A program made the translations under genes and the position numbers. A stretch of DNA of 39,083 nucleotides. It comes from Rhodoferax sp. Its GTDB lineage: Bacteria; Pseudomonadota; Gammaproteobacteria; Burkholderiales; Burkholderiaceae_C. A model generated the notes under the pieces. That model saw only the letters and a list, made by a program, of their open reading frames with translations. It was not told the DNA's origin and ran no database searches. Positions 8,386-16,887 of the stretch are shown here, piece by piece (the first letter of the stretch is position 1; each line of letters begins with the position of its first letter). The DNA is taken from contig JAGOUM010000020.1 of the NCBI GenBank assembly GCA_018061265.1, positions 1 through 39,083 on the forward strand, written 5' to 3'.

Positions 8386-9259
8386 CACTTCACCTCCATC
8401 GCGGTACGCAGGCTGTCGGCCAACAAATTGAACGCCAGCGACACCACAAAAATCAGCACACCCGGTAGCGCCGCAAGCAAGGGCTGGGTGTAGATTGCAT
8501 TGCGCAGGGTGTTGAGCATCAGGCCCCACTCGGGCGTCGGCGGACTGGCACCGAGCCCGATGAAGGATAGCCCTGCGGCCATGATGATCGCCACTGACAG
8601 CAGACTGGTCGCATAAACCAGGACCGGGCCGATCACGTTGCCCAGCACATGGACCCGCATGATCACCGCATTGCCCGCGCCGCTGGCACGCGCCGCTTCG
8701 ATGAACTCCACCGCGCGGACCTGGGTGGTGGCGCTCTCGGTCACACGCGTCACCGGTGGAATGAACACAATGGTCAATGCCAGCAGGGCATTGCCCACGC
8801 CAGCACCCAGCGCACCAGCAATGGCAACCGCCAGAAGCACCGATGGAAAGGCAAACACTACATCCACACTGCGCATGATGATGGCATTGGTACGACCACC
8901 CAGAAACCCGGCCACCATGCCAAGCGTGCCACCTACCAACAGTGCCAGCGCCACTGGCAGGGTGCCATCAGCAATGTCGTTCGGCCACCGTACATCAGGC
9001 GGGTGAGCATGTCTCGCCCGAGTTCGTCGGTACCCAAAAAATGCCCCGGGGTGCCGACCGGCTTGAGGCGTTTGACCACACTCCCGATTGACGGGTCTCC
9101 CGGTGCAAGCCAGGGTGCCAGCAGTGCTGCCAGCAGGATGGACAGCAGCACAGCCAAGCAAACCAGCGCCAGCCTGTCACGCAGCAGGCGGTGCAACACT
9201 TGTGCCCAGTAACCATGCGACACAGCCACTGGGTGCGACAAACAGCCAGCGATGTTCAT
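8385..9259 (-). pseudogene. dppC: Peptide-type ABC transporter permease DppC-like, interrupted by a frameshift
   Basis: The DppC-like permease is split over two frames. The first runs from ATG 9259 (ATGA overlap with dppB) through FLGTDELGRDMLTRLMYGGRTTLLMA and then reads out of family to a stop at 8933. The second resumes with LPVALALLVGGTLGMVAGFLGG and continues to the end at 8385, including the EAARASGAGNAVIMRVHVLGN coupling segment and FIGLGASPPTPEWG. Alignment with the usual DppC pattern is restored by one extra base near 8962-8965, giving LMA-T-LPVALALL. Apart from that the gene looks intact, with no other stop or gap. Either a recent single-base deletion has inactivated it, or the sequence has an error. 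No slippery heptamer is visible that would suggest programmed frameshifting. Confidence 0.88.
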
Positions 9260-10203
9260 CCGCGCCTCATCCGTGGATCGAACAGCGGCTGTACCAGATC
9301 CACCAGCAAATTGAGTCCGACGAACAACATGGCCAGTACAAAGATGGTTCCTTGCAGCAATGGAATGTCCCTCTGCAAGATGGCGATGTTGAGCAACAGA
9401 CCGGTGCCTGGCCAGGCGAAAACAGTCTCGACCAGGATCGAGCCCGCCATCAGATAACCCAATTGCACCCCACAGACCGCCAAAGTGGTGGGAGCAATGT
9501 TTTTGATCAGATGGCGAAAAATCGCCACCCGACCCATGCCTTTGGCGACCAAACCGGTGATGAACTCACGGGCCAGTGTGTCCGCTACCAAAGCACGCAC
9601 CGAACGCATGACAATACCCGCAGGCATCGCCGCAAGGGTCAGAACTGGCAGCACCAGATACGGCAGTTGCGCGATGGACCAGCCGGCTGACCCCTCTGGC
9701 CCGGCACCCATGGCAGGCAGCCAGTTGAGACGGGCTGAAAACACCGCCACCAGCACAATGCCCAGCCAGTAATGCGGGATGGACACCCCGGCAATCGCCA
9801 ACGCCGAAAGTGCCCGGTCACCCGGTGTGCCAAACCGGTAACCTGCCAGCACACCCAGCATGCCGCCAGCGCTGAACGCCAGTGTCGCCGCCAGCACGGC
9901 CAGCAGCAAAGAGTTGCCGATCGCCTTTCCGATTTCTTCGCTGACGGGCCTCCCGCTCGAAATCGACTGCCCCAGGTCGCCTGCAAGTGCCCGTTGCACC
10001 CACATCAGGTACTGCTGAGGCAAGGGTCGATCCAGCCCATACTGGGATTTGACACTGTCCACCAGTTCCTGCGACGCATCGGCAGGCAGCACTGCCGACA
10101 ATGGGTCTCCTGGTGCCAGATGCACCAGCGAGAAACACAGCACTGTCACAGCCAGCGCGATCGGCACCGTGTGCAAAAGGCGCTTGAGCAGGTAGGACAG
10201 CAC
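9256..10203 (-). CDS. dppB: Peptide-type ABC transporter permease (DppB-like)
   Basis: This is the first inner-membrane permease of the importer. It has six membrane segments, the family N-terminus YLLKRLLHTVPIALAVTVLCFSLVHLAPGDP, and the coupling motif EFITGLVAKGMGRVAIFRHLIKN. It ends with QPLFDPRMRRG. No ATG fits, so I chose GTG 10203 (VLSYLLKR), which has GAGGT just upstream and lies 7 bases after the binding-protein stop; this gives 315 residues. A longer frame would overlap the previous gene and add a non-family N-terminus. It overlaps the next permease gene by ATGA. Confidence 0.92.
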   Translation of the reverse strand: MLSYLLKRLLHTVPIALAVTVLCFSLVHLAPGDPLSAVLPADASQELVDSVKSQYGLDRPLPQQYLMWVQRALAGDLGQSISSGRPVSEEIGKAIGNSLLLAVLAATLAFSAGGMLGVLAGYRFGTPGDRALSALAIAGVSIPHYWLGIVLVAVFSARLNWLPAMGAGPEGSAGWSIAQLPYLVLPVLTLAAMPAGIVMRSVRALVADTLAREFITGLVAKGMGRVAIFRHLIKNIAPTTLAVCGVQLGYLMAGSILVETVFAWPGTGLLLNIAILQRDIPLLQGTIFVLAMLFVGLNLLVDLVQPLFDPRMRRG

Positions 10204-10210
10204 TACAACC

Positions 10211-11863
10211 TCAATCGATGGAAATTGTCGAGAAATCCAGGAACCAGTTTTGTGCCGGCACAAAACCCTTGACCTTGGCGCTCATGGCCCGCGGTGCCAC
10301 ATCGTGTGCCACAAACAGGAACAAGGCGTCGTTCACATATTTTTCGTGCGCCTTCTGGATCAACACCAACTGCGCTTTGGTATCGAACTCGGTTCGTACA
10401 CCATCGAACAACTTGTCCATTTCCGGGTCGCTGTAGTAACCCCAGTTGGTTCCCTTGGGTGGAAACAGGCCGCTATCCACATGACGGATCAGCGCAGTGA
10501 ACGGGTCCTGGCTGTAATAAGAGCTGTTGGTGGTGCTGGCGCCCTTGCTGGAAGGGTCTTTTGCACCGGCCCGCCAGTTGGCAAGCAGCGCATTCCAGTC
10601 GCGGACATCAAACTCCACCTGAATGCCAATTTCGGCCAGATTCTGCTGAATCAACTCGTTCATCAGTTGTGGCTGCATCTGACCCGAACCCGCTGGCGAG
10701 ATGATCGACTTCACCTTCAACGGCTTGCTCTTGGAGTACCCGGCCTGAGTCATCAGGTCCCTGGCGGCCGCCACATCGTACTTGACCTCGAAGGCTGGCT
10801 TGCCAAACCACGGGCTGTTGGGCGGCACCATGCCTTTGGCTGACACCATCATGCCACCGAGCAACTGTTTCATACCCTCCCGATCAATCGCCAGGTTGGC
10901 GGCCTTGCGCACCCGGATGTCGTTCCACGGCGAGCCTTCAAGGCGTGAGAAATGCCAGGGCCAGACGTGAGGGTAAACGTTGCTGACAAGTGAAAAACCG
11001 GCGCCTTTGAGACTGTCCAATGCGTCGGGCGGTGGGGCCTCGATCCAGTCAACCTGCCCCGACCGCAGTGCAGCCACCCGCGCCGATGCATCCGGCACAG
11101 GCAGCAATACCAGCTTGTCCAGCTTAGGTACACGTAGCTTGTTCCAGTAGCCCGGATTGCGGGCCAGCACCGCTCGCTCTCGCGGGACATAACTTTCAAG
11201 CTTGAATGGACCCGTCCCGGACGGTGACTTCAAGAAGGCATCCCAGCTTTTTCCTGCGGTCTGCCACTGGGCCGGGCTTGACATCACAATCCACACCATC
11301 TGAAAAGGCAACAGGGCATTCACCTCACTGGTGACAATTTCGACAGTCAGGTCATCGAGCGCTTTGTAGCTGGCAACAGTGGGAACGCGACCGCGGCCTT
11401 GCGCTGCCTGCCGGGTGTCAAAATGCTCTGCCTTCTGGTTGAGAATCTTGTCCAGGTTCCACACCACGCTCTGGGCATCAAACGCCGATCCATCGTGGAA
11501 CTTCACGCCAGGGCGCAACTTGAAAACCCAGCGTAATTTGTTGGCTGGGTCCACCTTCCACTCGGTGGCAAGCGCCGGGATCAAGGTTGAAGCCTTGTCG
11601 GATGAAGACAGGTCGTAGCCGACCAAGGCTTCAAACACCGTGTAGCCCATAAAACGCATACCCTCGGCCCCCTGGTCAGTCTGACCATTGGGCAAGGGTA
11701 TGTCTGAGGCCGTCATGGCCACCCGGAGTGTGCCGGCCGCATGGGCAGCGCCCAGTGTCAGGGCAAGAGCCGCCATCGGAACCCAGGAAAGCCAGCGCGA
11801 AGAACGCCGGTCAGGCAAGGCGCCGGCAGACCCATGTGACGTCAAACAAGTTATGGCTTGCAT
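10211..11863 (-). CDS. dppA: ABC transporter substrate-binding protein, family 5 (peptide/opine type)
   Basis: This is the periplasmic receptor of the importer and the first gene of the leftward transport block. A long signal peptide is visible; basic RR at 19-20 and a hydrophobic stretch are followed by GAAHA near residue 43. The mature part has family 5 patterns: LRWVFKLRPGVKFHDGSAFDAQSVVWNLDK, GTGPFKLESYVPRERAVLARNPGYWN, and RVAALRSGQVDWIEAPPPD. It has 550 residues. ATG 11863 has AGGA eight bases before. Family members bind peptides, opines, nickel or heme, so the symbol dppA marks the type and not a proven substrate. Confidence 0.92.
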   Translation of the reverse strand: MQAITCLTSHGSAGALPDRRSSRWLSWVPMAALALTLGAAHAAGTLRVAMTASDIPLPNGQTDQGAEGMRFMGYTVFEALVGYDLSSSDKASTLIPALATEWKVDPANKLRWVFKLRPGVKFHDGSAFDAQSVVWNLDKILNQKAEHFDTRQAAQGRGRVPTVASYKALDDLTVEIVTSEVNALLPFQMVWIVMSSPAQWQTAGKSWDAFLKSPSGTGPFKLESYVPRERAVLARNPGYWNKLRVPKLDKLVLLPVPDASARVAALRSGQVDWIEAPPPDALDSLKGAGFSLVSNVYPHVWPWHFSRLEGSPWNDIRVRKAANLAIDREGMKQLLGGMMVSAKGMVPPNSPWFGKPAFEVKYDVAAARDLMTQAGYSKSKPLKVKSIISPAGSGQMQPQLMNELIQQNLAEIGIQVEFDVRDWNALLANWRAGAKDPSSKGASTTNSSYYSQDPFTALIRHVDSGLFPPKGTNWGYYSDPEMDKLFDGVRTEFDTKAQLVLIQKAHEKYVNDALFLFVAHDVAPRAMSAKVKGFVPAQNWFLDFSTISID

Positions 11864-11909
11864 AGAGTTATCCTTTGAAAAACAGGCAGATAAAGAACCT
11901 CATGCGATA

Positions 11910-11926
11910 AGCCATTTTCATGCCAA
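11910..11926 (-). promoter_or_regulatory. Possible sigma-54 promoter for the transport operon
   Basis: On the minus strand TTGGCATGAAAATGGCT has the GG-N10-GC spacing of -24/-12 promoters and differs from TTGGCACG-N4-TTGCT at two positions. It would start transcription about 35 bases before the binding-protein ATG. The match could be chance, since the same bases contain a TCATGAA-type half-site and no sigma-54 activator gene lies nearby. Confidence 0.25.
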
Positions 11927-11953
11927 GTTTTTCATGAAAATATGATTTCATTT
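11910..11953. promoter_or_regulatory. Operator region ahead of the transport operon: TTTTCATGAAAA palindrome with flanking half-copies
   Basis: A perfect 12-base palindrome TTTTCATGAAAA lies at 11929-11940. It is flanked by ATTTTCATG (11914-11922) and ATGATTTCATTT (11942-11953). These repeat the TCATGAA unit seen four times ahead of rpiR. The region is 50-90 bases upstream of the binding-protein start, where an operator for the whole block would be expected. Binding by the RpiR protein is inferred. Confidence 0.55.
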
Positions 11954-12040
11954 GGTGCACATTGCGCCCGGCACCTCGACCCGGCACCGTTCAGGACCGG
12001 CCGTCGCACCAAAATCGGGAGCCCCATCTCAGGCAGGCAA

Positions 12041-12055
12041 GGCGCACGGTGCGCC
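12041..12055. other. Hairpin just after the sensor kinase gene
   Basis: GGCGCA (12041-12046) pairs with TGCGCC (12050-12055) around a three-base loop, five bases beyond the kinase stop codon. It is not followed by a T-run on the minus strand, so it may be a weak terminator or only a stabilising 3' hairpin. Confidence 0.35.
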
Positions 12056-12060
12056 GTCAA

Positions 12061-13380
12061 TCAAGCTGGCAATCTAACCAGAAAACTTGCCCGCACCAGG
12101 AGGCCGCTGCCCGATGGCGGACTCTCAAGCTCCAAGGTGGCGCCATGCTCCTGAACGACCTCCTGCACAATGGCCATCCCCAATCCGGCACCTTCCACGC
12201 TGACGTCGATGCGCTCAAACGGCAGCATGACCCGCTTGCGCATCGCCGGCGCGATACCCGGGCCATGGTCGCGCAGCCAAAGCGTGACGCAGCTGGCATC
12301 ACCCGAAATCCGCATCTCGATCGTGCTGCCGGACGGTGAGAACTTAAGGGCATTTCCAAGTAGGTTGTCAAAAAGCAGTCGCAAGTCGTCCGGATAACCA
12401 TCGATCCAGGTCGGACCCGTGGACTCAAGTGCGAACTCGACATCACGATGGCTGGCCAGTGTTGACAAGCCCATCATCGAGTCTCGGGCGATGATTTGCA
12501 GGTCAAGCTGTGTTATTGGTTTGGGCTTGGTACGGATTTCCAGGCGCGCCAGCGTCAGCATTTGCTGAAGCAAGTGCTGTGTGCGTCCGGCACTGGTTTT
12601 AAGGCGGGCAACCGTGGCCTGAATCTGTGCCGGGTCTTGCCCTTGCGCCAGGTTGTTGACATCCAGAGTTAAAGCCGTTATCGGCGTGCGCAATTCATGG
12701 GCTGCGTTGGCAATAAAACGTTTGTGGGCCTGCATGCTCGCATCCAGCTGTTCCAGCAATCGGTTGAGGGTGGTCACAACGCGGGAAAGCTCTGCCGGAG
12801 CGTCCGGCAATACAACCGCCTGCAATGAGTTTGCACCGCGCCGGGCCAACTCGTCATCCAGTTGCCGGATTGGCCGCAGCGCGCGCCGGATGGTGATGCC
12901 AACGAGCCCCGCACCCACCAGCATCACCAGCAAGGCCGGTATCAGCACGTTTATTTCCGCGTCAAAATGCAATGCGTCACGCAATTCCTGTGAATGCATG
13001 ACCTGCACCGTACGCTGGGCGTTGCTTAGCGTGAATACCTTGACACTGACTGCATCCGCCTGCGGGCCACTGCGCACCAGAGACAAGCCAAGTCTGGTTC
13101 CCAGGTCAACGTCAATTTTTTCACTGGAACGGTAAAGCAGCTTGCCTTCCGAATCCCAGATCTGGACATCCAGATGCAGCGCCGGGTCGTCGTCCCAGGT
13201 TTGAATGGTTCCGGGCAGGTCACTGAGAATCAGCGCGCGAGCCACCTGCTCCAGCTGGTAATTCAGAAGCTCACGTTGCTGCTGATGCACCTGAGTGCGC
13301 ACGGTAACACCCAGCACCAGGCTGACCAGCAAAACACCCAGCAACAGCCGTCGCTTCAGGCGAATTTCTAGTGAGACCAT
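12061..13380 (-). CDS. Sensor histidine kinase, QseC/PmrB type
   Basis: This is a membrane sensor that phosphorylates the response regulator encoded just upstream. It has a short N-terminal membrane helix (RRLLLGVLLVSLVLGVTV, residues 10-27), a periplasmic region to about 145 and a second helix INVLIPALLVMLVGAGLVGI. A HAMP-like linker and the H-box AHELRTPI (His near 228) follow. The catalytic domain shows N-box DNLLGNALKFSP, G1 DHGPGIAP and G2 GAGLGMAIV. It has 439 residues. Its start overlaps the regulator gene by 13 bases, so the two are translated together. The stimulus is unknown; relatives sense polymyxin, metals or acid pH. Confidence 0.92.
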   Translation of the reverse strand: MVSLEIRLKRRLLLGVLLVSLVLGVTVRTQVHQQQRELLNYQLEQVARALILSDLPGTIQTWDDDPALHLDVQIWDSEGKLLYRSSEKIDVDLGTRLGLSLVRSGPQADAVSVKVFTLSNAQRTVQVMHSQELRDALHFDAEINVLIPALLVMLVGAGLVGITIRRALRPIRQLDDELARRGANSLQAVVLPDAPAELSRVVTTLNRLLEQLDASMQAHKRFIANAAHELRTPITALTLDVNNLAQGQDPAQIQATVARLKTSAGRTQHLLQQMLTLARLEIRTKPKPITQLDLQIIARDSMMGLSTLASHRDVEFALESTGPTWIDGYPDDLRLLFDNLLGNALKFSPSGSTIEMRISGDASCVTLWLRDHGPGIAPAMRKRVMLPFERIDVSVEGAGLGMAIVQEVVQEHGATLELESPPSGSGLLVRASFLVRLPA

Positions 13381-14045
13381 TGTTGCTCCTGAGCAGGAAC
13401 AAAGTAGCCCACCCCCCGAATATTGAGGATGCTGTCGGCACCCAGCTTGCGCCGAATGTTGTGAATATTGACCTCCAGCGCATTGCTCATGACTTCTTCA
13501 CCCCAGCCCAGCAAGCGCTCCTCCAGCTGTGCTCTCGACATCGGGACACCCGGGCGTCGCATCAGCAAGGCCAACAAGGCAAACTCCCGCGCCGAAAGGT
13601 TGACCAGCACCCCGTCCCGCATCACCACCTTGGTGTCGGGATGCAAGGCAATGGCGCCACTGCGTAGCACCGGGTCGGCCCGTCCGAGACGGCTGCGCAC
13701 CGCAGAGCGCAAGCGTGCTGCCAACTCATCCATTTCAAAGGGTTTGAGAATGTAGTCATCAGCCCCAGCATCCAGCCCGGCAACACGGTCAGGCAAGGCA
13801 TCTCTCGCGGTGACCACCAGAATGGCCATTGCGCTGCCGCGCTCACGCAGCGCCCGCAGGACTTCCATGCCGTCGCAACCTGGCAATCCGAGGTCAAGCA
13901 ACATCGCATCAAAGGGCTCACTCATGGCACACTGCAAAGCCAAGGTACCGTTGCGGACCCAGTCAATCTTGAAACCCAGACGAATCAGCCCGATTCGCAC
14001 CGCCTCGCCGACCTGCGGATCATCTTCCACCAGCAATATACGCAT
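13368..14045 (-). CDS. Response regulator, OmpR/PhoB family, PmrA/QseB type
   Basis: This is the DNA-binding partner of the downstream kinase. The receiver domain has the acidic pair LVEDDPQ, phosphoacceptor Asp in MLLDLGLPG (near residue 51), Thr in VVTARDA and Lys in YILKPF. The winged-helix domain ends with SNALEVNIHNIRRKLG and IRGVGYFV. I chose ATG 14045 (MRILLVEDD), with AAGG seven bases before; a TTG two codons earlier is less likely. The protein has 225 residues. Four CTTA(G/A) sites at 11-base spacing ahead of the neighbouring small gene look like binding sites of this subfamily. Confidence 0.93.
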   Translation of the reverse strand: MRILLVEDDPQVGEAVRIGLIRLGFKIDWVRNGTLALQCAMSEPFDAMLLDLGLPGCDGMEVLRALRERGSAMAILVVTARDALPDRVAGLDAGADDYILKPFEMDELAARLRSAVRSRLGRADPVLRSGAIALHPDTKVVMRDGVLVNLSAREFALLALLMRRPGVPMSRAQLEERLLGWGEEVMSNALEVNIHNIRRKLGADSILNIRGVGYFVPAQEQQWSH

Positions 14046-14093
14046 CAGCAACCTTGTTCAGACAAATCTCATTGAGCATATCGCGCCTGCCAT

Positions 14094-14121
14094 AAAAAAA
14101 AGCCGCGCAAACTGCACGGCC
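14094..14121 (-). terminator. Rho-independent terminator after the small basic secreted protein gene
   Basis: On the minus strand an eight-pair stem (one G-U pair) with a three-base loop spans 14120-14102 and is followed by eight T (14101-14094). It lies about 40 bases beyond the stop of the small gene and before the response regulator. The small gene can therefore be expressed separately from the two-component pair. Confidence 0.8.
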
Positions 14122-14158
14122 TTTTTACTTGTCAGGCTCAGCGCCTGATAGATCCTGA

Positions 14159-14374
14159 TCAGGAAGCGGCGGAAACCTTCTTGGCTGGCTTTTCGGCAGC
14201 GTGTTTCTTCACTTCCTTCTTGGCGGGTTTGCTAACGGCCTCAGGCGCCGAAGCAGCAGGGGCAGCAGCGGGTTTGGCGGCTTTTGGTGCCTCCGGTGCA
14301 GATGCAGCGGCAAACGCCACGCTGGCGCCAAACAAGCCAGCGGCAACACACAGGGCGGTAAATACTGATTTCAT
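14159..14374 (-). CDS. Small secreted Ala/Lys/Pro-rich protein (acid-shock-protein-like composition)
   Basis: The 71-residue product starts with a clear signal peptide (MKSVFTALCVAAGLFGASVAFA) and leaves about 49 mature residues. These are almost only Ala, Lys, Pro, Glu and Ser, with about ten lysines in PAKKEVKKHAAEKPAKK-type runs. There is no fold-type domain. The composition resembles the periplasmic acid-shock protein Asr of enterobacteria, but sequence identity cannot be claimed. ATG 14374 has AAGGA seven bases upstream. A strong terminator follows and an 11-base-phased response-regulator box precedes it, so it is likely a target of the adjacent two-component system. A role in buffering or shielding the envelope is only a guess. 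Confidence 0.75.
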   Translation of the reverse strand: MKSVFTALCVAAGLFGASVAFAAASAPEAPKAAKPAAAPAASAPEAVSKPAKKEVKKHAAEKPAKKVSAAS

Positions 14375-14440
14375 GGTTGTTCCTTAAAAAGCGAATGTGA
14401 TTGACGGGTTGTCAAGTGGGTACTTGGCCAACTGATGCAG

Positions 14441-14494
14441 ACTTTAATCAGCCAGACTTAGGTGAGCCTTAGCCGGCGCTTAAGCAAAACTTAG
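14441..14494 (-). promoter_or_regulatory. Response-regulator box (four CTTA(G/A) sites at 11-bp steps) with overlapping promoter
   Basis: On the plus strand CTTAG, CTTAG, CTTAA and CTTAG start at 14457, 14468, 14479 and 14490, each exactly 11 bases apart. PmrA/QseB-type regulators bind repeats of this kind on one face of the helix. On the minus strand a -10-like TAAAGT lies at 14446-14441, so the sites would abut the -35 region of a promoter for the small secreted protein gene. Confidence 0.7.
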
Positions 14495-14542
14495 GGTTGC
14501 CGCCACCAGCAACAACCGATCTGCGGTGGGCCAAGCCGGTTC

Positions 14543-15109
14543 TCAAAAAGCCATCAGCGCTGATGCCTGCAGATTGCCCAGAACAATGGCGGCGATTTGC
14601 AAAATGACCAGCAGCGCCAGCGGTGACAGGTCAATACCACCCACGAGCGGCACGACGCGCCGGATCGGCGTCAGCAGCGGGTTGACCAGGCGTTCGATCA
14701 CCTCGGCCATCGGGGAATGTGTTGCCACCCAGGACAACACGGCATACACAATGACCAATGCGGTCAGCCCTGAGATCGCCATTCGCAGCACACCAAAGCC
14801 CGCCAGAATCGGCACGGCATACAGGCCGCCCGCACCACCGGCCAATAACCACAACACGCCAAACTCGGCCAGTTCCAGCAAAAAAGTTGCCACCAGGCTG
14901 GCCGTATCGAGCCACCCCAAGGACGGCAACACCCGGCGCAAGGGCAGCACGATCCAGTCAGTGAGCGCAAAAATGAAGCGCCCCAGCGGATTGCCCGAGC
15001 GCGCCGACATGGGGATGCGCAGACTCTGCATGTACAGGCGCAGCAGGCAGGCGCCCGCCAGAACGCCAACCACAACTTCGAGCAACAAAGAAAATATCTG
15101 GTAAAGCAT
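14543..15109 (-). CDS. yggT: YggT family membrane protein (two YggT units)
   Basis: This is a small inner-membrane protein of the YggT family, linked in some bacteria to osmotic stress and cell division but of uncertain function. Two YggT repeats are visible. The first ends in [26 protein letters not shown]. The second ends in [35 protein letters not shown]. Four to five hydrophobic segments surround them. It has 188 residues and ATG 15109. It is divergent from lysS across a 157-base gap that must hold both promoters; I did not identify them with confidence. Confidence 0.9.
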   Translation of the reverse strand: MLYQIFSLLLEVVVGVLAGACLLRLYMQSLRIPMSARSGNPLGRFIFALTDWIVLPLRRVLPSLGWLDTASLVATFLLELAEFGVLWLLAGGAGGLYAVPILAGFGVLRMAISGLTALVIVYAVLSWVATHSPMAEVIERLVNPLLTPIRRVVPLVGGIDLSPLALLVILQIAAIVLGNLQASALMAF

Positions 15110-15266
15110 GGTGTCCGGTCAAAGCAAACAATGGCCAGTGATGATAGCCCCAGGACCGCACCGTAAAATCTGTAGCTTTGTGCCGCCCCGGCCAGCCTTC
15201 GCTCAGTACCAGGTGTCGGCTCGCAGCGCCCCTCGCCTCTTCACGTCCTACTCCACGCAAGCCGCC

Positions 15267-16820
15267 ATGTCTGATCCAATCACCGTCCAAACACCCCAAG
15301 ATGAGAACCAGTTGATGGCCGAGCGGCGCGAGAAGCTCAAAGCCTTGCGCCAAGACCAGATGGCGGGAAAAGGTGTGGCATTTCCAAATGACTTCAAGCC
15401 CGCCGATCATGCCGGGCCACTGCTGGCACACCACGGTGAACAAACTCCAGAGGCTCTGGTGGCACAAGCCATATCCGCCAAAGTGGCCGGGCGCATGATG
15501 CTCAAGCGTGTCATGGGCAAGGCCAGCTTCTGCACTTTGCAAGACAGCACCGGGCGCATACAGGTCTATATCAAGCGCGACGAGCTTGGTGAAGAGGTCT
15601 ATGACGCCTTCAAACACTGGGACTTGGGCGACATCGTCGCAGCCGAGGGCGTGGTCTTCAAGACCAAGACCGGCGAGTTGTCGATCCATGCCACCAGTAT
15701 CCGTTTGCTGACCAAAAGCCTGCGCCCCATGCCCGACAAATTTCATGGCATGGCCGACCAGGAGGTCAAATACCGCCAACGTTATGTGGACCTGATGACC
15801 GATGAGTCGACGCGCCAGCGTTTTGTTGCGCGCAGCAAGGCGGTCAGCGGCATCCGCGAATTCATGGTGTCGCACAACTTCCTGGAGGTTGAAACGCCCA
15901 TGCTGCACCCGATCCCCGGTGGCGCCAACGCGCGTCCGTTCACCACCCATCACAACGCGTTGGACCAGCAGATGTTCTTGCGCATCGCGCCGGAGCTCTA
16001 CCTCAAGCGGCTGATTGTTGGCGGGTTTGAGCGGGTGTTCGAGATCAACCGCAACTTCCGCAACGAAGGCATCAGTGTGCGCCACAACCCCGAGTTCACC
16101 ATGATGGAGTTCTACGCGGCGTATTGGGACTACCAGGATCTGATGCAATTCACTGAGGCACTGGTGCGCGACGCGGCCCAAAAGGCTGTAGGCAGGCTGC
16201 AATTAAGCTACGGCGGCAAACCGGTTGATCTGGCCCCGGCCTTTGAGCGACTGACCATCGTTGAGGCCATTTGCAAATACACCGAGGCCGGTCAAGCGCT
16301 GGAGGACGGATCCGGCCTGAAGGTTGACAGCGCCGACTGGCTGCGCAGTGTGCTGCCCAAGCTGGGCATCACCGAGGCCAAGCACCAGATTTCGACACGA
16401 TCGCTGGCCAGCCTGCAGGTGCTGTACTTTGAGGAAACCGTGGAAGAGAAGCTCTGGCAACCCACCTTCATTTGTGAACACCCGGTCGAGATCTCACCGC
16501 TGGCACGGGCCAGCGATACGCGCCCGGGCGTGACTGAACGCTTTGAGCTGTACATCACCGGACGCGAATTTGGCAACGGTTTCAGCGAGCTCAACGATGC
16601 CGAAGAACAGGCAGCCCGCTTCCAGGGTCAGGTAGCCGCGAAAGACAGCGGTGACGACGAAGCCATGTATTACGACCATGACTTTGTGCGCGCACTTGAA
16701 TACGGCATGCCACCCACCGGCGGTTGCGGCATCGGCATAGACCGGCTGATGATGCTGCTGACCGACAGCGCCAGCATCCGCGACGTGATCCTGTTTCCGG
16801 CCCTGCGCCGTGAATCTTGA
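15267..16820 (+). CDS. lysS: Lysyl-tRNA synthetase, class II
   Basis: LysS charges tRNA-Lys with lysine in the cytoplasm. I chose ATG 15267 (MSDPITVQ), giving 517 residues, since the upstream in-frame extension has no family similarity. An OB-fold anticodon-binding domain spans about residues 65-160 ([25 protein letters not shown]). The class II catalytic core shows motif 1 near [16 protein letters not shown], motif 2 in [18 protein letters not shown] and motif 3 in [11 protein letters not shown]. LysS-specific [10 protein letters not shown]-type and [11 protein letters not shown] segments are present. The start lacks a strong ribosome site. Confidence 0.97.
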   Translation: MSDPITVQTPQDENQLMAERREKLKALRQDQMAGKGVAFPNDFKPADHAGPLLAHHGEQTPEALVAQAISAKVAGRMMLKRVMGKASFCTLQDSTGRIQVYIKRDELGEEVYDAFKHWDLGDIVAAEGVVFKTKTGELSIHATSIRLLTKSLRPMPDKFHGMADQEVKYRQRYVDLMTDESTRQRFVARSKAVSGIREFMVSHNFLEVETPMLHPIPGGANARPFTTHHNALDQQMFLRIAPELYLKRLIVGGFERVFEINRNFRNEGISVRHNPEFTMMEFYAAYWDYQDLMQFTEALVRDAAQKAVGRLQLSYGGKPVDLAPAFERLTIVEAICKYTEAGQALEDGSGLKVDSADWLRSVLPKLGITEAKHQISTRSLASLQVLYFEETVEEKLWQPTFICEHPVEISPLARASDTRPGVTERFELYITGREFGNGFSELNDAEEQAARFQGQVAAKDSGDDEAMYYDHDFVRALEYGMPPTGGCGIGIDRLMMLLTDSASIRDVILFPALRRES

Positions 16821-16828
16821 GACAAATT

Positions 16829-16883
16829 GGCACCTAGCGCTTATCTGACGGGTACTTTCAGCTATTTAAAATAGAGCAATTTT
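16829..16883 (+). repeat. Short interspersed repeat between lysS and the YgjP-like gene
   Basis: AGCGC (16836-16840), 20 bases, then GCTA (16861-16864). Without gaps, 25 of 32 positions from the core start match the copy inside rseA (from 35306). It forms nearly the entire gap between the two genes and ends just before the next start codon. I remember similar elements as common in Comamonadaceae genomes. Confidence 0.75.
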
Positions 16884-16887
16884 GACA

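Noticed and set aside
8950-8985. Programmed frameshift in the permease gene
   Set aside because: No slippery heptamer, strong downstream structure or stop-codon arrangement is visible; a base deletion explains the frames more simply.
14410-14415. TTGACA on the minus strand as the -35 of the small secreted protein gene
   Set aside because: No acceptable -10 lies 16-18 bases downstream, and the phased sites upstream fit a promoter with TAAAGT better.
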